From JARBAU01 sp029237525 (lineage in GTDB: Archaea > Thermoproteota > Nitrososphaeria > Nitrososphaerales > Nitrososphaeraceae), in NCBI GenBank assembly GCA_036555705.1, contig DATBKT010000009.1, positions 1-30,740 of the forward strand: a stretch of DNA of 30,740 nt, written 5' to 3'. The notes under the pieces are model-generated. The model had not been told where the DNA came from, did no database searches, and saw nothing but the letters and a program-made list of their open reading frames with translations. Below are positions 7,235-16,047 of this stretch, piece by piece. The position numbers and the translations under genes were made by a program. Each line of letters opens with the position of its first letter. Positions within the stretch are counted from its first letter, which is position 1.

Positions 7235-7916
7235 ATAGGATAACAAAAATCTGGTGCTACAAATACAATCAACAAAAATAGAAGATCTGATCAACTAATG
7301 TATAGATAGATCCTACTCCACTCTTTTTTTCAATATTTTCTAAACTCCAATAAAAACCTCAAATTCGACCCAAATTACTAGTTTATAACTTGTAAGGAAA
7401 CCAATCTATTCGTTTACGTTATATGAGAAAATAAAACGAGCAACTTTCTTGCTAGATAATCAAGATTACCCTATTCTTATGATATCTCTAAAAAGAAAGG
7501 CGACCGATCAAAAATCTGTAGTCTTGAGTAAGATCTTATCGATTGTCAAAAAAGATAAATTGCATCAGTAAAAATAAAAGTCTTTGGCGTTTTCGAGGCA
7601 TATTACTCCAGTCTTAAAGGTAGTCATTCTACTATTCGCTTCACCCAATGCTTTACTGTGGATTAGTATCAGATAGGTTTTCCGTGCCCTTGTTAATTGT
7701 CAATTCTATATTATTCTCCAATTAATTGCTGTTTAATCATAATTCCTAGCTGATCTATTAACACGGCTTATAATTAGGTGTAATAGATATCTGATAATGC
7801 ATGTTATGATAAATAAAGGCGTCGACAAGCCTTGTTCCATATGAGGAGAGTATATAGTGCTTAAAACCCAGTTTTGAGCATGATCTTTAAATAGAACGCA
7901 GATCTTGCTAAGGATT
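7235..7916. other. Long intergenic region
   Basis: About 680 bp without a supportable gene. Short frames on both strands lack coding character. TGCATCAGTAAAAATAAAAG at 7561-7580 resembles the tandem repeat at 1457-1509. The last 35 bp hold the promoter of the micro-gene at 7917. Confidence 0.5.
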
Positions 7917-8027
7917 ATGGGGAAGTACGACAAAAGCTCGACTGCGCTCATAATTATAGGTATCGTCGGATTGGTAGTGGCCTTGGCCGTAGGATACTTG
8001 TTTTGGCGTGGAATTCTGAGATGGTGA
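7917..8027 (+). CDS. 36-residue single-span membrane peptide
   Basis: The frame starts MGKYDKSSTALIIIGIVGLV and continues with a hydrophobic run to YLFWRGILRW. This gives one transmembrane helix of about 22 residues with positive charges at both ends. A TATA-like box (CTTTAAATAG, about 7885-7894) is centred 27 bp before the ATG, the spacing of a leaderless gene. The stop overlaps the GTG of the next micro-ORF (GTGA). GC content is higher than in the flanks. No family is recognised; a regulatory micro-peptide or a transporter-associated peptide are possibilities. Confidence 0.58.
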   Translation: MGKYDKSSTALIIIGIVGLVVALAVGYLFWRGILRW

Positions 8028-8146
8028 ACATCGATGATTCTAGCTACCGCTGTTCTTTGAAGTATTCGACAAGAAGAGTAGATATGTTAAGAGAAAATGG
8101 TTGGAAGATAGTCCCAGCGGTAACACACGTCATCATTACCATTTAA
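8024..8146 (+). CDS. 40-residue basic micro-protein, coupled to the membrane peptide
   Basis: The frame begins with GTG at 8024 inside the preceding gene's last codons (GTGA overlap) and reads MNIDDSSYRCSLKYSTRRVD, ending in WKIVPAVTHVIITI. It is basic in the middle with a short hydrophobic C-terminus. The overlap suggests translational coupling, but there is no homology to lean on and the frame is short. It could also be the start of a once longer protein. Confidence 0.38.
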   Translation: MNIDDSSYRCSLKYSTRRVDMLRENGWKIVPAVTHVIITI

Positions 8147-8285
8147 CACTTTCTCGGCTCCAAAAAGATCCGATAGCATAATTGAATTTGACACAGAATA
8201 CTGCCTATCTTAGTTCTTGAAGTATCTCACATTATTTTCCTTTTAACGAATATTTAATAACGTGTGAGGCTCCCTATTATTGGTT

Positions 8286-8735
8286 ATGTCTTTTAATAGT
8301 AAAAAGTCAGTTGCTTTGCAATTTGTTGAAGAAGTATTAAACAAAGGAAATCTTGATAAAATCAAGAATTTTGTTTCTCCTAATATCATTTGGCACGGAC
8401 AGTATAAAGAAGTTAAAGGTCTCAAGAGCTTTAAGAAATGGATCTCGCTAGAGCGCAGCCTATTTCCCGATATGCGGTTTAGCGTATTAGATAACGTTAC
8501 AGAGCATGATAAGGTTGCAATTAGATGGACATTGCTAGCTACACTTAAAAATAAACCAACTAAACATACAAAATTACGAACTATGGGCCTCAGCATTTTT
8601 CAATTTGAAGATGACAAAATCAAAGAATCCTGGATTGCCTTTGATGCTCTTGGTCTTGCACTGCAACTTGGAGTTGTTGACGTAGTACCCTCAAAGGTGC
8701 AAAAAGCAAAAAAAGAGATGATCCCCTTTGAGTAA
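8286..8735 (+). CDS. SnoaL/NTF2-like protein (ester cyclase family)
   Basis: About 149 residues with the cone-shaped NTF2-like fold pattern: helix 1 (KKSVALQFVEEVLNKGNLDK), the strand FVSPNIIWHG, a helix (GLKSFKKWISLERSLFPDMR), then strands VTEHDKVAIRWTLLATLKNK and MGLSIFQFEDDKIKESWIAF. This matches SnoaL-like polyketide cyclase/ester cyclase relatives. Members hold small molecules in a central pocket; most have no known substrate, and this one cannot be assigned further. A TATA-like box (8251-8260) predicts initiation near 8282; ATG 8286 is preferred over TTG 8280. A long inverted repeat follows the stop. Confidence 0.82.
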   Translation: MSFNSKKSVALQFVEEVLNKGNLDKIKNFVSPNIIWHGQYKEVKGLKSFKKWISLERSLFPDMRFSVLDNVTEHDKVAIRWTLLATLKNKPTKHTKLRTMGLSIFQFEDDKIKESWIAFDALGLALQLGVVDVVPSKVQKAKKEMIPFE

Positions 8736-8744
8736 GATTCTTAA

Positions 8745-8796
8745 ACAGAAAAAGAACATCATGTTTTTATGCACTTTTTGATGTTCTTTCCTGTTC
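8745..8796. terminator. Long hairpin after the SnoaL-like gene
   Basis: AAAGAACATCA (8751-8761) pairs perfectly with TGATGTTCTTT (8779-8789). With one bulge the stem extends outwards (AACAG against CTGTT). The loop is T-rich. Its position 10 bp after the stop codon fits a transcript end or a stabilising 3' structure. Confidence 0.55.
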
Positions 8797-9150
8797 CATT
8801 CGTTCTCAAATACCATCAACTAGGAACTATCGATGTATACATTTAAGGCTTAATTATAATCTCATAAGATTTTCGAGCTCATAATATAACCACTGATGTA
8901 GTAACTAATCAACCATAGACAGATTATACAATATACTTATAACTTGTCTAGCAAATCCTTTTAAACATACTTCAAGTTTTCGTATACTCATTGTACGCAT
9001 TGAACCATATTTAGTTATATGCTTGCCATAATTTTATTCTAGAGATGAATGGATTGTTATTTTCATTGTTGTGAGTGAAGTAGAATGATATTCCTTATTC
9101 AATTCATCACTGAATCTAACTGATTCGCCTAACTGCTCTTGTTTTTCGTA
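8797..9150. other. Intergenic region
   Basis: AT-rich stretch in which I see no gene, RNA or repeat. Confidence 0.5.
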
Positions 9151-9368
9151 TTAAACGTGATTCTGATGAATATTTGGTTTTACATCTTGCACTAACATTG
9201 CGTCATCTTTCTTTGGTTCAGTCTTGTTATCATCTCTTTCTTGTAAAGACGATTCTGCGCTGTTAGTAGGATTTATGTTTAAATTATTCTCATGAACAAC
9301 TTTTTAATGGTATCATTATCAATACTTGTTTGCTGGCTTGTTGATTCAACCATTCTAATTTTCCGCAT
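9151..9368 (-). pseudogene. Small hydrophilic protein gene with a one-base frameshift
   Basis: From the ATG at 9368 the reading is MRKIRMVESTSQQTSIDNDT, then IKK, where the frame breaks. With one extra base in the run of five T (9301-9305, A on the coding strand) it would continue VVHENNLNINPTNSAESS and onward, rich in Lys/Asp/Glu, to a stop at 9151: 72 residues in all. Both halves share the same hydrophilic composition, so they are probably one gene. A single homopolymer indel could be real decay or an assembly error. It lies just 3' of the methyltransferase gene on the same strand. No family is recognised. Confidence 0.5.
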
Positions 9369-9388
9369 AGTATAGTGATCGTTAAATA

Positions 9389-10546
9389 CTATTTTATGAT
9401 CATCTGTGAAGTTGGCAACGTAGCCTTTATCAAGACATAATCAATTATTTCTTTTTGAGATAAGTCTTTCATCTTAATTGCGGAAATATAGATGATTTTC
9501 TCGACAAACTCGACGAGAAGAGATCTTGCATGTGAAGATGCCTTTGTTTTTAGTCTCTTTTTTAATTCACTTCTATTTTGAATATAGTAGTCTGCACATG
9601 GCTCATATACATGATGTCCAATACGTTGAATGTTTTGTATCTCAAAGCCTTCTATTTTTATTTTTGATTTAATCCTCTCTAAGCTATAGTGTTCAGATGC
9701 CCAAGTGAAATAAAGAATCCCAAGTTTTGCAAATTGTAGTAAAGATGAATGGTGTGATAGCTTTGGACCTATAATTGGTAGTGCAATTACAATCAAACCA
9801 TCAGGTTTTAGAACTCGTTTAGATTCACTTAAGAATTTAGATAGTGGTTTGAAATGTTGTGCAGATTCTAAAGAAATTATTCTATCAACACAATTATTTG
9901 CAAAAGGCAATGTTGTTGAGGTCGCATTTACTAACGAAATGGCAGTAGCATTAATTTCATTAGTTTGTTTACATCTTCCATCTGCATTTATCATTTCATA
10001 GGTTAAATCGGATTCAGTTAATTTGACAGGTATCAAAGAAGATATGTTCTCTAATGCTATACGCAATTGTTTTAGATTAATATCAATACAAAAAATATCT
10101 AAGAGATCTTCAATGTTATTATATCGCAAATTCCAAAGCAATGCTGGAGCACAAAATCCACTTCCAACATCTATCACTTTTTTTGTAGATTTCAAGTCAG
10201 CGAATATCCCAATCAATTCACACAGTTTTACTTGAGCTTCTATAGGACTAGTTGTAGTTTGTGTCCAATAACCAAAGTTAAGCATCTTATAATTACTGTT
10301 GGTATTGTTTTTGTTATTGCTGTCATTTAATGCATACTGTACGAATGGCATAATAGAATTATAAAGATCGACTATATCCCTTTCATTTCTTCTTATTATC
10401 CATAATATAGATTTTAAGGAATTCAATACGAATTGAAGCTTTGTGCTTATAATGTCAATTAGTCGGTATGTCATATAAAATATTTGAATTTCTACATTCA
10501 GAAATGAGTTCTTGGCGGCTAAAAAGATGACTGAACAGCTGATCAA
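9389..10546 (-). CDS. Class I SAM-dependent methyltransferase
   Basis: Up to 385 residues with a TTG start; ATG at 10474 would give 361. The Rossmann core is clear: motif I VIDVGSGFCAPAL (about 124-136), acidic Asp155 after strand 2 (FCIDIN), the LPFANNCVDRIISLESAQHF segment (motif IV region, about 213-232) and KRVLKPDG (about 243-250). LNFGYW before motif I recalls small-molecule and sterol/quinone C- or O-methyltransferases with an FGYW element. The N-terminal ~70 residues form an amphipathic helical region that may contact the membrane. Catalysis is SAM-dependent methyl transfer, probably to a lipid, quinone or secondary metabolite; the substrate is unknown. The long C-terminal helical part is not family-diagnostic. 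Confidence 0.85.
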   Translation of the reverse strand: MISCSVIFLAAKNSFLNVEIQIFYMTYRLIDIISTKLQFVLNSLKSILWIIRRNERDIVDLYNSIMPFVQYALNDSNNKNNTNSNYKMLNFGYWTQTTTSPIEAQVKLCELIGIFADLKSTKKVIDVGSGFCAPALLWNLRYNNIEDLLDIFCIDINLKQLRIALENISSLIPVKLTESDLTYEMINADGRCKQTNEINATAISLVNATSTTLPFANNCVDRIISLESAQHFKPLSKFLSESKRVLKPDGLIVIALPIIGPKLSHHSSLLQFAKLGILYFTWASEHYSLERIKSKIKIEGFEIQNIQRIGHHVYEPCADYYIQNRSELKKRLKTKASSHARSLLVEFVEKIIYISAIKMKDLSQKEIIDYVLIKATLPTSQMIIK

Positions 10547-10774
10547 TACCTATTTGTCAACACTTTTGGATTACAATTAACCATTATTACATTGTAATGC
10601 ATAGCAGCAACTGTGGTCTTGAAATGCCAGATGCCTCGACGTCCATTACAAATACCTAATTTCTAATGAACATTCTAAGGCGTTAATCTATATACCAAAC
10701 CTCCCATTTATGATAATAATTATAATCTAGCTCACCACCCCTAACTGATATATTTTTTAATTTGTGGTGTAGTT

Positions 10775-11137
10775 TTAACTTGTTAATTCATTTATTATTT
10801 TAATCAGCTCTTCGTTTTGAATTGGTTTTTGAATAAATTGATTTTTATTTAGATCACTTAAAACATCTTTAAATGCTTTATAGTTAAATTTAATCGCTGT
10901 TAGGAAACATACCTTGACTTCATTATCTATCTTTTTGATTTCTTTATATAATTCTAAACCGTTCATTTTTTTCATTTTAATATCTAGAATCAAAAGATCA
11001 TACGAATCCTTTCTAAAATCTTGCAATGCCAGAAGGGGATCATCAAACGTGTCAACTGCAAATCTCTCCCCCTCCAAAACATTTGCTAATGTTAAACAAA
11101 TATCGGGTTCATCATCTACAATCAAGATTTTTTTCAT
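10775..11137 (-). CDS. Single-domain (receiver-only) response regulator
   Basis: A 120-residue receiver from ATG 11137 (MKKILIVDDEPD). Asp8/Asp9, phospho-acceptor Asp52, Thr80 and Lys104 are all present at the same numbers as in the paralog at 5055-5441, with which it shares most of the first 60 residues (FDDPLLAL, FRKDSYDLLILD). It has no DNA-binding domain, so it should act by protein interaction or as a phosphate carrier. A TTG at 11146 is also open. The upstream region keeps a TATA-like box (about 11195-11206) and the 12-bp element ATTGCAATGTAC (complement of 11226-11237) related to the 40-bp block of the other copies. No kinase gene is adjacent. Confidence 0.93.
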   Translation of the reverse strand: MKKILIVDDEPDICLTLANVLEGERFAVDTFDDPLLALQDFRKDSYDLLILDIKMKKMNGLELYKEIKKIDNEVKVCFLTAIKFNYKAFKDVLSDLNKNQFIQKPIQNEELIKIINELTS

Positions 11138-11225
11138 TTTAAGCAAAGTTAATCAGTTCCCAAAATGGAATAATTACCAATTATCCTTGATTAATTATTT
11201 ATATAAAATCTAGGATTCTTATGCA

Positions 11226-11237
11226 GTACATTGCAAT
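11226..11237 (-). promoter_or_regulatory. Element related to the conserved upstream block
   Basis: ATTGCAATGTAC on the minus strand differs by one base from the end of the 40-bp block before the other two regulators. Adjacent bases (AATTCAT, AGAAA) are also kept, while the middle has diverged, so this short core is the best-conserved part of the upstream region. Confidence 0.4.
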
Positions 11238-11588
11238 CATATTGTCGCCGTTTCTCATGAATTATTGTCTAAAAATACTCCCAGCTACCACTTGGCAAAG
11301 CTATTTCTGAATTAGAGTTATGTTTTTGGAATTGACAACAATCAATATCCATTCACAAGTCTGCCTTGGAGATTTCAGCAGCTGCAGGAGATAAACACCT
11401 AGTGCCTCTAGTATTGACAAGTTCCGGTAAGCTCTAAATGAAGTCACATCTGCTTAGCATGATCGCATCTACAATGCCATACAGGTAATTTTGTAGATGG
11501 GAGTTATTTCTTAATTGGACCAACAATTAAATATATAAAATCAGATCCACTGTCAAAGAAGTGATAAAGCGATGATAAAATATGGTAA
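11238..11588. other. Intergenic region with possible coding remnant
   Basis: No intact gene. A plus-strand frame ending at 11437 reads KSALEISAAAGDKHLVPLVL plus a short tail; it looks coding but has no start and may be a relic. A weak inverted repeat (ATCTACAA...TTGTAGAT, about 11467-11498) follows. Confidence 0.3.
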
Positions 11589-12074
11589 TTACTTAATGAA
11601 CTGAATACGCAGTAACATTATCATATTGTATTTTGAATTAATATCATCATTATCATCATCATTACTATTATCATCACTATAACGGCTTAGTCCAAATGTA
11701 AATCTGGCCCTTAAATCTCCCTTTTCAAAAGTTACTACTACACTAACAACTTTCCTATTGAAGCAACTGGTACAGTTATTTTTGTTCTCATGAATACGAT
11801 TGCCGTCAACATTATACCTATTTTTTATATATGATATATTTTAGATTATGATGTGATACTGCAACTCATCGTTGGCCATGATAACAATTTTTAGAAAAGA
11901 CTCAATAGCCTGCCTGCCGTTTATCCCTCCTCTTAATTTGCTGATTGGTTCATAAACAATCGCATCAGGAGAAAAGATTCACCAGACGATTGATATTTTT
12001 ATCCTTGATGAGTTCAAAGTATTCAAACACTATTCTTCATCATCATTATCGTACAACAGCCTTCTGTCGGTCAT
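11589..12074 (-). pseudogene. NTF2/SnoaL-like protein, broken by two frameshifts and a stop
   Basis: Read leftward in three frames, the pieces form one NTF2-like domain: MTDRRLLYDNDDEE from ATG 12074; VFEYFELIKDKNINRLVNLF after the first shift; then DAIVYEPISKLRGGINGRQA and IESFLKIVIMANDELQYHIII after the second. An in-frame TAA (11841-11843) follows. The same frame then continues with RKVVSVVVTFEKGDLRARFT and ends LLRIQFIK at 11591. The start helix, the DAIVYEP strand and the RARFTF...RIQFI strands are typical of SnoaL-like proteins. An Asn/Asp-rich insert near the end comes from a GAT/AAT repeat (about 11637-11680). It is unrelated in sequence detail to the intact family member at 8286. Confidence 0.8.
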
Positions 12075-12349
12075 GATGATACCACTACTAGTCTTCAAAA
12101 TCACTACCGGATTGTAGATTGTATTAATTAATTGCTAAGAATGCAGTGCGGTATACTTTTTTATTATTCATATAATGCTTCGTACAAAGAAGAAAATTAT
12201 TTTAGTCGACCAAGTTTTCAAGGAATGCGATTGGATATGGAATATCATTAGGCTATTTGTTCATAATTATATGTTGTTGTTTATCTGTCTGCATTGTGTT
12301 GCAGTGTAGTCTTAGATTACAAATACTAGCATATAGCCAAAAATATAAT

Positions 12350-12805
12350 ATGGGCAATAATATTGCTCTAGACTCTATATCAGTATCCAATATTATGATT
12401 ACAAATATTGCACGTGCAATATCTGGACATGCTAGACTATTTTCAACACACACACCTGTGCAGAAAATTATGAGCAGTCCTGTAATTTCAATAAATCCAA
12501 ATAGCTCGATAAGAAATGCCATGGAAACTATGCAGCAAGAAGACATACACATACTTCCTGTTGTCGACACTGGAACAAAAATATTAGAAATAACCACAAA
12601 AAATGACATACTCAGAGCAATAGTACAGAATCAGATCTTACTCTCTACTTTTGCAAACGATCAGGTATTGGTAGACACTCGCCAATCAGTATGGTACAAG
12701 TTTACAGATTGTTGGCTTAGAAGTAATATACACACAGACCATGATGATGAATTTCTGATGATCGGCAATTATCGTAAAGACAATAAAAGGAATAATTTTC
12801 TATGA
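12350..12805 (+). CDS. CBS-domain protein
   Basis: About 151 residues from ATG 12350. One clear CBS motif spans VQKIMSSPVISINPNSSIRN, AMETMQQEDIHILPVVD and ILEITTKNDILRAI. CBS domains usually work in pairs and bind adenosyl ligands (AMP, ATP, SAM); the flanking regions here are short, so partnership with the next gene's product is likely. The frame is open back to 12257, which would add a Cys-rich hydrophobic start (MFIIICCCLSVCIVLQ); that is unlike a CBS protein and I prefer 12350. The stop overlaps the next start by four bases (ATGA), showing tight coupling. Confidence 0.78.
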   Translation: MGNNIALDSISVSNIMITNIARAISGHARLFSTHTPVQKIMSSPVISINPNSSIRNAMETMQQEDIHILPVVDTGTKILEITTKNDILRAIVQNQILLSTFANDQVLVDTRQSVWYKFTDCWLRSNIHTDHDDEFLMIGNYRKDNKRNNFL

Positions 12806-13755
12806 TCCGTTTAGATCTGGCATCTATTCCAATCATAGACGCAGCAGCACATATTTTTAGACGACCATGTCTATTCGTAAATCCAACAGATCGAATGCTA
12901 CAAATAGCGACATTTCTTGCTATAGGTCCTCAGATATACGCAGATGGACTGGTAGTAATCGACGGTAAAAAAAAGCCTATAGGCAGAATTGACAGCAAAC
13001 ACATCATCTCCAGTATTATAAATACGAGATATCCCGAGTGTTTAGAATTAACTGCATCACAGATAATGGATGATTTTGCTGGAAGTTTGTATATGAATTC
13101 GTCTTTGGGTAACGTATTAGAGATTTTCAACAAAACGAAATTTGCATTTGTTCCCATAACAGCAAATAATAGAAGTAATAAAAATGGTAATACTCGTAAT
13201 TCAGCAACAGAAGCAGAGAAAAAGGAGGAGGTAGTTGCATCAATTTCTATAAGGGATATTCTACCTACAATAGCAAAAATGAATATTGATAGACATATAA
13301 AAGATCTATCTTCCGCGTTAATATCGGTAGATAAAAACAGTAGTATTAGATATGCTATAGACCTTATGATCAAGCACGGGATAAGAAATATTGGTATCAG
13401 AGACGATAATAATGAGGATAGCCGTAAAACCAACAATCACGACAACCACAATAGAAAAACTAAACTGCTTCGCATTATAAATGATAGAAAAATACTAGAA
13501 TTTCTATTAAGTCATAATGGGCGAAATATTATGAATGCAAATGGGATTGATGGTTTAGCAAATATTGACGTAATCAATCATTTGGATATACTGTCTATAA
13601 AGAAAGTAAAATGTGATACTACGACAAGTAAGGCCGCAGAACTGTTAATGGATATACGCAACCCTTGTTTGATTTTGGAAGGTAAGGAGTATAGTGGTGG
13701 TGAGGATTATTCTATAGTGACTCCTTGGGACATAGTCATGAAAACGGTAATATAA
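12802..13755 (+). CDS. Multi-CBS-domain protein
   Basis: A 317-residue soluble protein with up to four divergent CBS repeats. The best are at about 85-155 (ASQIMDDFAGSLYMNSSLGN ... SISIRDILP) and 163-240 (KDLSSALISVDKNSSIRYAI, then LMIKHGIRNIGI); weaker ones lie at about 14-72 (FVNPTDRMLQIATFLAIG) and 258-317 (VKCDTTTSKAAELLMDIRNP). Two Asn/Lys-rich, probably disordered inserts (about 122-140 and 202-218) interrupt repeats. It is translationally coupled to the CBS protein upstream, so the two may form one nucleotide-sensing complex. The regulated target is not evident from neighbours. Confidence 0.82.
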   Translation: MIRLDLASIPIIDAAAHIFRRPCLFVNPTDRMLQIATFLAIGPQIYADGLVVIDGKKKPIGRIDSKHIISSIINTRYPECLELTASQIMDDFAGSLYMNSSLGNVLEIFNKTKFAFVPITANNRSNKNGNTRNSATEAEKKEEVVASISIRDILPTIAKMNIDRHIKDLSSALISVDKNSSIRYAIDLMIKHGIRNIGIRDDNNEDSRKTNNHDNHNRKTKLLRIINDRKILEFLLSHNGRNIMNANGIDGLANIDVINHLDILSIKKVKCDTTTSKAAELLMDIRNPCLILEGKEYSGGEDYSIVTPWDIVMKTVI

Positions 13756-14045
13756 GATCACATTTATTCCGGCTAAGTTTTAACCTACTATTGTGACAGT
13801 GAATTATATAACTTGGTTATATTCTATCGTACTGCACTAGGCATAAGGAAATTTTGTAGTCTATTAAAAATTTATACACTTTCACTAAACAGAAACTTCT
13901 GGCAATAAACTTGTTGTAGTCTTGTAGATAGGATCAGATTAGTCATAATATAGGAAGTAGCAAATCAATCAGATACAAAATTAAAGAAATCCTAGATACT
14001 ATCCTCCAAATCTGCTTGTAGTCTATTTATATATTAAGAGAAGTA

Positions 14046-14206
14046 TTAGGCCATAAGATTAGACATAAACTCCTCTATCGATCTGCTTACTTTATGGACT
14101 TCCACGTGATCAATTTCAATGGCTGCCTCAACCAGATATATTCAGAGCCAACTTTATTTCGGCGATACAATGTCATAGCGTAATTGTCATTGCCTTTTGT
14201 ACCTAA
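14046..14206 (-). pseudogene. Frameshifted remnant of a small gene
   Basis: A coding-like frame NYAMTLYRRNKVGSEYIWL (ATG at 14176) shifts at about 14129-14135 into VEAAIEIDHVEVHKVSRSIE plus EFMSNLMA, ending with TAA at 14046-14048. The amino-acid pattern is protein-like in both parts and the junction needs only one base. The family is not recognised. It sits just 3' of the broken reductase gene on the same strand. Confidence 0.45.
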
Positions 14207-14241
14207 TCAGGTTTTATTAATACATCAGTTTGCTTAGTTTA

Positions 14242-15280
14242 TCAATCATTACAAATTAAGATAATCTTACCTTCGTCTGAGCCGCCGGCCAGTAATTCAT
14301 GAGCCCGAGCAGCCTCATTCAGCGGCATTTTCGCTGCAACTACAGGCTTGATCTTTCCTTGTTTTAATAAATTTAACAATAAAGTCAAATCTTCGTGAAA
14401 CCAATCTTGCTTTAGTCTTTTTAGTGTTTGGATACTATACAACATAAACATTCTCTTGTCGGGAACCAGACTCAAGGTAAACATCATCAGCCAATCTCCG
14501 AGGTCTGTAGTTGGTGTGCCTCCATAAGCGACTAATCTGCGGCCGCTACGAAGAATCTCATATGAGGATTTTAGCGATTTGCCTCCAATGCCATCGAATA
14601 CGGCGTCTACGCCGCCAGATTCATGCTCATTCTTATCATCACCATAATCATGCCTTGTAAATTTGGTCATCTCTTAAACCAGATCTACTGATTTGTAATC
14701 TATGGGAATACCCCCTAAATCAGATACAATGTTATGTTTCCTATATGATGCTGTTCCATACATTTTTTTCAGATTAGCAAGCTTACCCAATTGAAGTAGA
14801 GCTGTGCCAACACCGCCAGCAGCGCCACCATTAATCAATATGATTTCGCCAGGCTTTATGTGAGCACACCTGTGGAGCATCTGGTAAGCAGTGATATAAT
14901 TCAGCACTAAACTTACAGCATAAGCTGGATCAAGTCCTAGGGGAACTGGTACCAGATCATTTGATGGTAGTGATATATATTCTGAATATCCTCCGACTAT
15001 TGGTAATGCAGCAACCATCTGACCTGTTTGCCACGTTGATACTTTATCTCCTAATTTATCAATAATGCCAACAACATCCCATCCCGGAGTAAATGGTGTT
15101 CTTCCAAGATTCCATGATTCCGAATGAACTCCTTTTCGCATAAGAATATCCGCAATGGATACTCTTGCAGCAAGCACCTACACGTACTTCATTAGCTCGT
15201 GGTTCAAGAATCTCATCCTCAGCTAGGAAGAGATTCTCTGGTCCGCCGAACATAGGTATCACAATATGCTTATATTTCAT
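14242..15280 (-). pseudogene. MDR-superfamily NADPH:quinone reductase-like gene, frameshift plus stop
   Basis: The pieces reconstruct a medium-chain (zinc-independent) dehydrogenase/quinone oxidoreductase. The N-terminal part MKYKHIVIPMFGGPENLFLA to ANEVRV (from 15280) loses frame near 15180. The main part continues VLAARVSIADILMRKGVHSE, TPFTPGWDVVGIIDKLGDKV and the nucleotide-binding INGGAAGGVGTALLQLGKLA, and reaches an in-frame TAA (14674-14676). The same frame resumes directly with EMTKFTRHDYGD and GGVDAVFDGIGGKSL and ends EGKIILICND at 14242. So there is one small indel and one nonsense codon (probably an original CAA). The intact enzyme would reduce quinones or enones with NADPH. Confidence 0.88.
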
Positions 15281-15867
15281 TGTAATTCACGCTAGCATAT
15301 TTCAAACATTTAGTGGATGTAGCTGACGCGACTGCTACCGAAAATACTGTGACGGCATATAAAACAAAACGAGCAATTCGTGTACAAGATATCATACTAT
15401 TTTTGACATCAAATATGGAGATCTCCAGCACTTTTTAATATAATGAATATTCTGCAATGCAGTGCAAACTTGATAATATTTATTCGCTAGTATGCAAACT
15501 TCTGTTATGACTCATTATGATGCTTCCATATCACTTTTTGCAAGTAACTGTATATATCAACGACATCTAGAAGCCGGTATGGTTGGAATCAACGAACATA
15601 GGAGATACTGGATAATTTTCAGTTACGAGTGAATTGATGGTACAATATACTATACTACCAACCATCGAGTTAAAAGAGGATAAATAAACTCTTCGGTAGG
15701 CAGGTGTGACTTTACGCGAGTCATGCCAGACAACAAACAACAAACAACAAACAACAAACAACAGAGAAACAGAAGATAACGCAGAGCGTTACAGTGTAGA
15801 CCCAGTCCTTATACGGTTTCATACAGTATTATACTATTGAAGAGAGTGAGAGGTGAGGGTAGGTAAA
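15281..15867. other. Intergenic region with repeats upstream of the RHH mini-operon
   Basis: No gene supported. It contains the 7-bp tandem repeat at 15729-15761, the palindrome TAACGC-AGA-GCGTTA (15777-15791) and TATA-like boxes at about 15807-15816 and 15827-15836 that could serve the mini-operon. Confidence 0.5.
15729..15761 (+). repeat. ACAACAA heptanucleotide tandem repeat
   Basis: About five copies of a 7-bp unit (CAAACAA phase) run without interruption from within 15729-15761, about 110 bp upstream of the RHH mini-operon. The heptamer period would shift any reading frame through it; on either strand the frames are low-complexity. Confidence 0.85.
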
Positions 15868-16047
15868 ATGGCAAAGGTTACTATTTTATTGGAAACCAAG
15901 ACTAGAGACGAGCTCAAGGCTCTCGGCAGAAAGGGCCAGACATATGATCAGCTCATAGTCGAGTTGATAAAGGAACACCGTCATCATCAGCATCATCAGC
16001 AGCCAAAACTAAATGACGAGGAGAAGATGAGATTGGAATGCCTATAG
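15868..16047 (+). CDS. Small RHH/antitoxin-like protein
   Basis: A 59-residue protein: MAKVTILLETKTRDELKALG, then RKGQTYDQLIVELIKEH. This is the strand-helix-helix pattern of small archaeal RHH/VapB-like proteins (also found in the DUF7557 type), which bind DNA as dimers and are often plasmid copy-control proteins or antitoxins. A His/Gln-rich linker (RHHQHHQQ) from CAT/CAG triplets follows, then a charged tail. A Shine-Dalgarno-like GAGGTGAG (15850-15857) lies 10 bases before ATG 15868, unlike most genes in the window. The 3' end overlaps the next gene by 10 bases. No toxin gene of known type is adjacent. Confidence 0.7.
   Translation: MAKVTILLETKTRDELKALGRKGQTYDQLIVELIKEHRHHQHHQQPKLNDEEKMRLECL

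Noticed and set aside
11637..11680. ATC/ATT-rich repeat that looked like a satellite
   Set aside because: It encodes the Asn/Asp-rich insert of the NTF2-like pseudogene on the minus strand.
15567..15761. 64-codon minus-strand frame starting MFVVCCLLFVV
   Set aside because: Its start is just the translated heptamer repeat; the remainder has no protein character.
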